A stretch of 64,000 nucleotides of DNA from Orthonyx spaldingii (lineage: Eukaryota; Chordata; Aves; Passeriformes; Orthonychidae), in assembly GCA_013397795.1 (NCBI GenBank), contig VZTJ01004286.1, positions 2,651,408 through 2,715,407 on the forward strand, in the 5' to 3' direction. Position numbers and translations under genes: made by a program. Within the stretch, counting starts at the first letter, position 1, and every line of letters starts with the position of its first letter. Positions 56,801 through 64,000 of this stretch are shown here, piece after piece. Below the pieces are notes generated by a model. It made no database searches and was not told the DNA's origin. It saw only the letters and a program-made list of their open reading frames with translations.

Positions 56801-58619
56801 TGGTATATGGAAGTTGAAATGCATACTGCAGGCTTGTGGTTTTGTCCTGTATGTTTTAATGGAGAGAGAGAGAAGTATTGCTGCTAAGCCAGAAACAGGA
56901 GATATTTTTAGCTGCTGAATATTAATAAATCAATGAGTTCCCTATCTTTCATGAAACCATGAAGAATATGGAAATATTGGGCTGTATTAAAAAGGAGATA
57001 GCTCTTAAAAATAGCTGCAGGAATACAAAACACTAACAGATGCAAGAATATTTGAGCTTCAGCTTTGTCTCACTTGTAGACCAGGGATGTTTGTGAGCTG
57101 GACTGCACACAGTCCTGTAGTGATAGAGTAATGTACTGAAAGTGCATACAGGATCCTGCAGGATTTCAAAATCATTCCAGATCAAAAACCAACAAGGTCA
57201 TGATTATTACAAAAGAGAGAGGTTAGTCAGTAACCTTCAGGAAAGGATGGACATTCCTAGGCACAATTCTGAGTGCCCAGATTTTACCTAGGATAAAAAA
57301 TCATTTGGTGCCAGTAGTTCTGCACTCTGTGTATCAGAGCATCATTTACACCTGGACAGAAATATTTTTTACTCTCATTTTAAGCAAATTTAGGACAGAC
57401 CAGAAACTACACAGGGGAAAGGGAGAGACAAGCTGAGCACATTATAATTTATTATTAACAATATTGCACATCAAAGCTGCAGTAAACTGAGAGATCGGGG
57501 TTCCACCTGGTGAGGCACTGGACAAACACAGGCAACAAGGCAGTATTTGTTCCCCATGCCCCCTTTTCTCCTTCCTCCTCAGTGGTCCTTCTGGGAAATA
57601 CACAGGGTAATAACTAAAAGCCCTGTCTTTAACCTCCCTAAAGTCAGGATTTTTTAATCTTACAGTAGGCCACTAGTGCTAGGAAACCCGAAGCCCTGGA
57701 TTTCACCAAATGAAGTGAGATAAAAGTGTCTGTGCATACATGACCCACAGCATGAGCAAAAAAATGTAATGTTAGTGAAAGAATGTGTATTTATGTATCT
57801 ACTTGTGCCAGTGATTTCTAACTGGAACGGATGAGCACTACAGCTACTGCCATCCACTTGGAGCTACAGCTTCCAATTTACCAGTGCTGACACTTTTAAT
57901 TTACAAAAATGTTCTCAATCCCTCCCCACACTAAAGGACACAAATTTTGTTCTTCAAGGTAACTGTAGAAACCATAAGAAGGAAACTTTTCAGAGGCCCA
58001 AGGCACTCTTTGTAGAAACATCTCAGAGGAATGAAAGAAGGGTTGGGCTGGCCCTGAATAGTGCTGACCGTGACTGAGTCTCCTTTTTCTGATGTACCCA
58101 AGAGGGCATGCACAGAATGAAACAAACAGCCAGCACTCTGTGATGTCCATATACATCCCTGAATGTGTTGAGGCTTCCTAAGACAGAAGTCACACTCAGT
58201 TCGTTGTCTTAAAAAGGCATTAGTGCACCTGCACTACACAGAGTTTGCATGGATTTATCACTGTCCAAATTCCACTTCTTCCACTAGGCAAAGTTTCCTC
58301 TCTTGCATTGTACTTGCTGCCTCTGAAAACTTTTCTTAACACTCAAGATAAATGTGAGACAATAAAGCTCAACTTTTACAGCACTTTTCATGCAAAATGG
58401 ACCCTTAAGCAATTTGATGAGTTAAATCACACAGTTATAGAACTAAATAATGTAAATTTAATTTTTTCAGCTTTAATGTATTAGTCCTTGTTTTATTGCT
58501 CCTGTCCAATTTGAATAATTCTTTCCCTCCTTTTTAGTGCTATTATTTAATATTTATATAACAGTGCCAATCACAGGTTCAATAAGACTGATCCAAGTGT
58601 TGTACAGACTGAGTAGTCA
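50829..58619. other. Long stretch without a recognised gene
   Basis: No recognised coding region, RNA gene or repeat family. A CTCTCTCTCT run lies near 52,163. The open frame at 52,226-52,633 (135 codons) lacks any known motif. Confidence 0.4.
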
Positions 58620-59499
58620 CATGTTATGCTCCTCAAGAGCAGATCCTGAAAGATGGGATGCCATCCAGAGGGGCCTGGACAAGCTTGAGAAGTGTGACCA
58701 TGGGAATCTCATGGGGTTTAATAAGACCAAGTGCAAGGAACTGCACCTGAGTAAGAGAAACCCCTGGTATCAACACAGGCTGGGGGATGAACAAACTCAG
58801 AGCAGCCCTGCCCAGAAGAACTTGGGGGTGCTGGTGGATGAGAGGCTGGACACGACCCAGCCATGTGCACTCACAGCCCAGAGAGCCAAATGTGTCCTGG
58901 GCTGCATCTAAAGCAGCCTGGCCAGGGGCAAAGGAGGGGATTCTGCCCCTTTCTCCTCGGCTCTGGTGAGACCCCACCTGCAGTGCTGCATCCAGCTCTG
59001 GGGTGCCCAGCACAGGGAGGACATCGATCTGTTGGAGCAAGTCCAGAGGAGGGCCAAAAAGATGATTACAGGGATAGAGCACCTGTCCTACGTGAAAAGG
59101 CTGAGAGAATTTGGTTTATTCAGCCTAGAGGAAAGAAGGCTTTGGGGTGACCCAATTGCTGCCTTCCAGTACCTCAAGGGAACCTACAGGAAAGATGGAG
59201 AGAGACTATTTACAAAAGCATAGTCTGACAAGGGGAGATGGCTTCCAAACAGGAAGAGTAGGTTTAGATTAGATATTAGGAAGAAACTCTTTACTGTGCA
59301 GGTGGTGAGGCATTGGACCAGGTTGCAGAGAGAAGTTGTGGGTAGTGCATCCCTGGAAGTGTTCAGGGTCAGGTTGGATGAGGCTCTGAGCAACCTGGTC
59401 AAATGAAAGGTGTCTCTGCCCATGAAAGGGGGCTTGGAACTAGATGGTCTTTAAGGTCCCTTCCAATCCAAGCCGTTCTGTGATTCCATGATTCTATGA
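58620..59499 (+). mobile_element. CR1 LINE 3' portion (about 880 bp), best preserved in window
   Basis: Sense CR1 sequence from the last part of ORF2 through the 3' UTR to the terminal words ATTCCATGATTCTATGAA. The 5' end is truncated as usual for CR1, which is copied by target-primed reverse transcription. The 3' UTR (59,224-59,499) includes GTTTAGATTAGATATTAGGA and TTGGAACTAGATGGTCTTTA. Confidence 0.95.
58627..59223 (+). pseudogene. CR1 ORF2 C-terminal part, one premature stop
   Basis: The frame reads through the RT thumb and C-terminal domain: DKLEKCDHGNLMGFNKTKC, NLGVLVDERLD, RPHLQCCIQLWG, LLEQVQRRAKKMITG and LFSLEERRLWGD. A TAA at 58,909-58,911 replaces a codon in the middle, after which the same frame stays open to the natural end at about 59,223. 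No frameshift is needed, so this copy is fairly young compared with the other CR1 pieces here. Confidence 0.9.
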
Positions 59500-62400
59500 A
59501 CCTTCAGAGTTAAATTTTGCCTTTACTGATATCAGTGATAAAACTTAATTGGTTTTGTTGAAGCCCTTAGAGAGACCTCAACCAATTATGGGCACCTGAT
59601 GATTCAGTCATCTCTAGTATGATTGCAGGTGAGATGCTCGTGGTTTTAGAGGTCCAAAGATGACTTTCTGGTTGTTGCACATAGAGTTATAGCAATCCTT
59701 GGTTTATGCGTGAGGCCCAAACATGGCAGTGAGGTCTTTGGTGTGTACCATGCCAACGAGCAGAGGTCTAGTGAAAACTTGGCTGAGGAGACAGAAGTGA
59801 GATTTGAATGTCTGGTCAGGGCGATGTGTGCAAAAAATTATTCAAAACTGCAGTTTCATTGACTGCTGAGCCCTGGCAGAGAACTGTCAGGAGACAAATA
59901 ATGAACACTGAAAAGCTCATCCTCTGTCTAGTCAAGTGGCCAGAGGCACAGAGAAATGTGGAGGCCTACTTTCCAAGGGATTGGGCACCAGTGTATGGTG
60001 GAGAGGAGTGACTAGCTCTCCTTCAGACATGAGACTTGCTGGGGCCACTGGCACATCCACAAGCATCAATGCTTGAACCAAGCCCATGCTTTAATTCCAT
60101 GACTATTTCTGGAGTGATAACTTTTGGCTCCCTGCAGTTTGCTAGCAGAACAGAAAAATTGCTTCAAGCGTACTGACCTTTCTATTCTGAGCCAGCTTTC
60201 ACCAGTCCCTTAGAAACAGCAGTGAGCCCCAGGGGACCACAGCCTGCAAACTGCTGTCCTAAATACTCCCACGGCTGTTCTGAAGTGCCAGCTTCCCTAA
60301 GGATGCAGAAAACCCGACCTTAGCACAACCTTTCTGAAGAGGCAGACCCAGAGAGAAGAGAAATATTTTGGCTGGCTCCAGTGAAGTAATCTTTCATGGG
60401 CAGTTGTCTGCAGCCAGGAGACGATATACTGAGCACCAGATCCGATTCCTTGCAGTAGAAGCTCCTCTCTGTTTATTTCTTATCCCATGCTGAGTAGCAG
60501 CCAAGTCCCATGTCCAGTGGCCTTTCACAGACCTGATCTACATCTTCTTCCTTGTGCTCTTCAGCAAAATCTGGCCAGAAGATTTTCAATAGATCGGTTA
60601 TTATTTTCTTTTGCCAGTTAATGAATAAAGAGTGTATGTCAGAAGATTGTATTGATTTTATAACAGTCTGAGGAAAAACAGGCTTCCTGTCAACTTCCTT
60701 TTTTCTTCTGGCCACCCACCCATAAAACACTGCAGATTCAAGCATCTGCTACCCCTGGGAATTTCAAAGGGAAAGTGCTCAGACCAGGCAGAGATCTCCA
60801 GAGCTGGCTCCTCAAAACTCTGATGTTCAAGTGACTTGGGAAGCACTACAGATTTTACCAAGAAAAATCATAATATGGTAAAATTTCACAAGTCCTGTCC
60901 CACAGTAGTCATGGGGCTTTAACTCAATGGATTGCTCTGTCCTGATAATCTTCCTCACATGATACTCACATAACCACTGATGATTCCTGTGGCACAACTG
61001 CAGTCATTTTTTGTTCTTCCACAGCTTGGTCTCCCTTTCATTGAAAGGAATATCCCCTTCACCATTGTCCTGCTCAGGCAAAATTTCACTGAAGCCTTCT
61101 CAGATGACTATTCTGTTCTTCCCCCTGAACATTTTTTTCCAAAAGACTTGTGTCAGAATAACATTTTCGAAAAGCTTATCTCCTCACGCTGTTCCAGACA
61201 AACCTTTGAGAAACAACAAGATGCTCTGGAAAATCAGAGAGCTGAATGAAGGTGCATTTTCCTGTGAGAACACTTGCCACTCTCTGTACATCCTCTGTTG
61301 CTGTCTGTGGCATTTCCCTGGAGGCTGCTGTCTGAATGACAAACAAATGAAGGGACAAGACTCATTTGAAAAGAACAAAAGCTCCTAGAAAACCCTGAAG
61401 GGCCTTTCCACTGCTGCAGAGAAATACCCTCCAGAAGTCAAAAGGAAACCTCTGGAACGTCCAAACAGAAGTGCCCTCTGAGGCTTTCAAACCAAGCTAT
61501 GCTTCCCTTAGATTTAAGGCTCCCTTTAACCTTGCTTGATTTGGTGCAAGCCTGAGGGCTCTTTGTGCTCCAGCCATCAGACAACAATTTAGAGGCATGT
61601 GGCCATGAGCAGCCTCCCTTCCCTAGTGAGGGAAATACAGGGAGTCCTTTCCCTGGGCATTTTAAGCAGCTTTTTTTCAACTATTTTTGCTTCAGGTCCA
61701 AACTCAATGTAGCACTCAAACAGGGTACCAGAACATTATGTGTATATTGGAAACCCTAAAGAATCTAGAACAACAGAACTCATTCATTTTGGACAATCGT
61801 GGCTATGGGAGACTTGGATGTGATTGGTTTTACAGAGAGCCGTACTTGTTGCCTTTGAGGCCAAGCTAAATTACTGAGATTGAAATCACACTCTGAAATT
61901 AAAGTTCTGTATATTTATTCGTTTTTTCTAATGTGCATCCATAAATGAAATTTCAAACTCCAGCAAGTAAATGAAAGAAACTGGGGAGAGAGTGTGCTGA
62001 ACTGGGCCTTTGCCTTCCTGGACCACACCTTTGTTCCAAGCTTCTCAGGAGACCAGAAGAGACTCAGATGAACTGCTTCTAGTAGCTAGTGGTGTTGTTG
62101 CTCTCTGACTGTTAAGTCAAGCAATGTCTTTGTATTTAATTTCCTCTCCATTATAAACTATAATAGGGCAATATCATGGTTCCTTCTGCCACATTTTCAG
62201 GCACATATAGTATCTGGTATACAGGAAATAAAGACATAATATCGTCTCTGACTTGGTTACCTTCCTTTCTTAATACTTTAATAGACACCTAATCTAGCTT
62301 TTATGTTTGAAAAGAGTTCATTAGTTTATAAATTAGCAGCCTGAAGTGAATGTTGCAACCACTGACTCTTCATTTCTAGCAATACATCTGTTTGGATTTT

Positions 62401-64000
62401 TGTTTTTATAAGATTAGTGTTTATGAAATACAAGTGACATGACTCACTCAGCCACATAAAATTTCAAGGCATCCATGATTGTTTCTTCCTCTTATAGTCT
62501 GTTCTTCCATCATACATCCCACTGCAAAACTTAAAATCCGTTGCACCATTTTCCCTTCAGCCAGAGGAAAATGTGTCTTCCCCTAGGGAATCAGTTGGGC
62601 TTGGGAGAACAAACCAATGGTGGCAACACACACTTTACTTTGAGAGATGTTCAGCAGTTGCATCTTAGAGTCTGTATAATTGCCACAAGCCTTAAGTGAC
62701 TTGTAAGATGTGAAGCTAAAAGATGGATGATTCCAGCCTCCTCAGGTGTGAAAAGACACCCTAGATACCCTAAAAACTGAATTCCCTGGAGAAACTTATA
62801 GGAAGTAGATTCATTAAAAAAATAAAATAAAATCTAATGAGACAGATCTATGCATTTGCCTGGGATTATAGACAGGGGTTTGATGTCTGTGACAGCCCAT
62901 CTTCAGCTTCAGTTCATGTCCTGAGAGTTTAATTAGTGTTATGAACTCCATTCCTATCCACATGAGAAGCTTTCAGGTAAGTACGATAAAGTACAGAAAA
63001 GCACTCTGTGAAAAGAAATAGAAAAGTTTCACTGAACTTCAATTTGGTCACACTGCCTTCTGGGTAATTTATTTTCTTTTTTCTGGGTAATAAAATGAAA
63101 CAAATCAGGCCAAAGAACAACCCAAGGCAGCAAAGGATTAAAAGATGCACTGCTTAGTTGAGTTAGACCAGGACTGCTGCAGTGCCATCCCACATCAGCA
63201 GTGTGCAGGAACAAAGCCAGTGGGAACCATGAACCCCCAGTACATCAGGGGTTCAGATTGTCTCTCACACAGCTTCTGCAGCACAGCTGCCCTCTTCTGC
63301 TGGCTTGGATCACATCAAATACAAACCTCCTTCCCCAGCTCAAGGGAAACCACAAGCAACAGTGTCTCTGTGGCAGGGGAATATGAACATTCTTGGCACA
63401 GACTCCCCAACTTTGGAGGTTCGTGCTGTGAATTTCCAGCTCCATGGAATGTGCTTTGTCATTCCTGAGAAACAGAAGAGACAAAGGGACCATTTGGGAG
63501 GCTTCAAGATTAATCTCACTTTTAGCCAGCTGAAAAGGCATCTGGTACAGGTCTTAATCATTCTGTAGTCAGTGGAAGGTGACCACCACATCCCACCACT
63601 TGCCATATCCTTCCCTGTGCTCTCCACAGCTGCTGCAGCCAGGCATGAACTGTCTTCAGAATGCTGAAGCACTGTAATGTACCATTAGAGGGAACTGGGT
63701 ATGAAACAGAAATATGAGTAGATGGAGGAACCATGGAGAAACAGATCTGAACTCTTTCTATGGTCAAAATACATATGAAGATGCTGCAGTCATAAGGGTG
63801 CCAGAAAAAATGCTGTAGAAATCCACAGTGAAGTCCAGCTTTTGGTCTTCACAAAAATGTTGATGTCACTGAAAGCAGAATGTTAGAATTATTAGCTAAA
63901 ATTATAAAAGCTGTAGTGGGTACTTCATTTTCAATGAAACCTCTGCCTCTGAAAAAGGTTCCAAAGTGATAAGAAGTCTCAAAATCACACAAAAGGATTA
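59500..64000. other. No gene seen
   Basis: AT-rich sequence to the end of the window. Open frames (up to 125 codons, for example 61,011-61,388) show no recognised domain. Confidence 0.4.

Noticed and set aside
60473..60861. Minus-strand open frames with a Trp/Lys/Asp-rich segment
   Set aside because: No family recognised and no splice or start context; treated as chance.

Overview
This looks like bird genomic DNA, probably from a songbird, although the species cannot be fixed from the sequence. The evidence is several antisense and sense CR1 LINE pieces with the usual CR1 3' end, LTRs of the type I associate with avian endogenous retroviruses, and long AT-rich sequence with no dense coding. 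I could not recognise a host protein-coding gene, tRNA, rRNA or CRISPR array anywhere in the 64 kb.

Layout. From 1 to about 6,576 there is a nearly complete but broken endogenous retrovirus on the minus strand. It has a cut-off 3' LTR, a polypurine tract, env, pol (IN, RNase H, RT), protease, dUTPase, gag, a tRNA-Lys-type primer binding site and a 376-bp 5' LTR. Gag, dUTPase, protease and pol are betaretrovirus-like, while the transmembrane env resembles the alpharetrovirus type, so the provirus looks mosaic. From 6,577 to about 12,000 lies a subtelomere-like patchwork. It contains a 176-bp duplication carrying TTAGGG, two direct copies of a second LTR family (minus strand), and between them a plus-strand gamma-like (ERV1) pol remnant. 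These are followed by roughly 800 bp rich in AGGTCA and GGGTCA, two C-rich modules each ending in TTAGGG, and two copies of a satellite-like unit of about 178 bp.

From 12 kb to the end the sequence is quiet. It holds CR1 fragments (13.85, 16.4, 24.9-26.5, 30.1, 36.4, 48.1 and 58.6-59.5 kb), one well-preserved solo ERVL-like LTR (35,620-36,190), a small LTR scrap near 40.0 kb, and simple repeats including an AATAGG hexamer array at 50.73 kb. No gene set works together here. The biology is that of layered mobile elements and a telomere-like interstitial block whose G-rich strand points into ordinary sequence.
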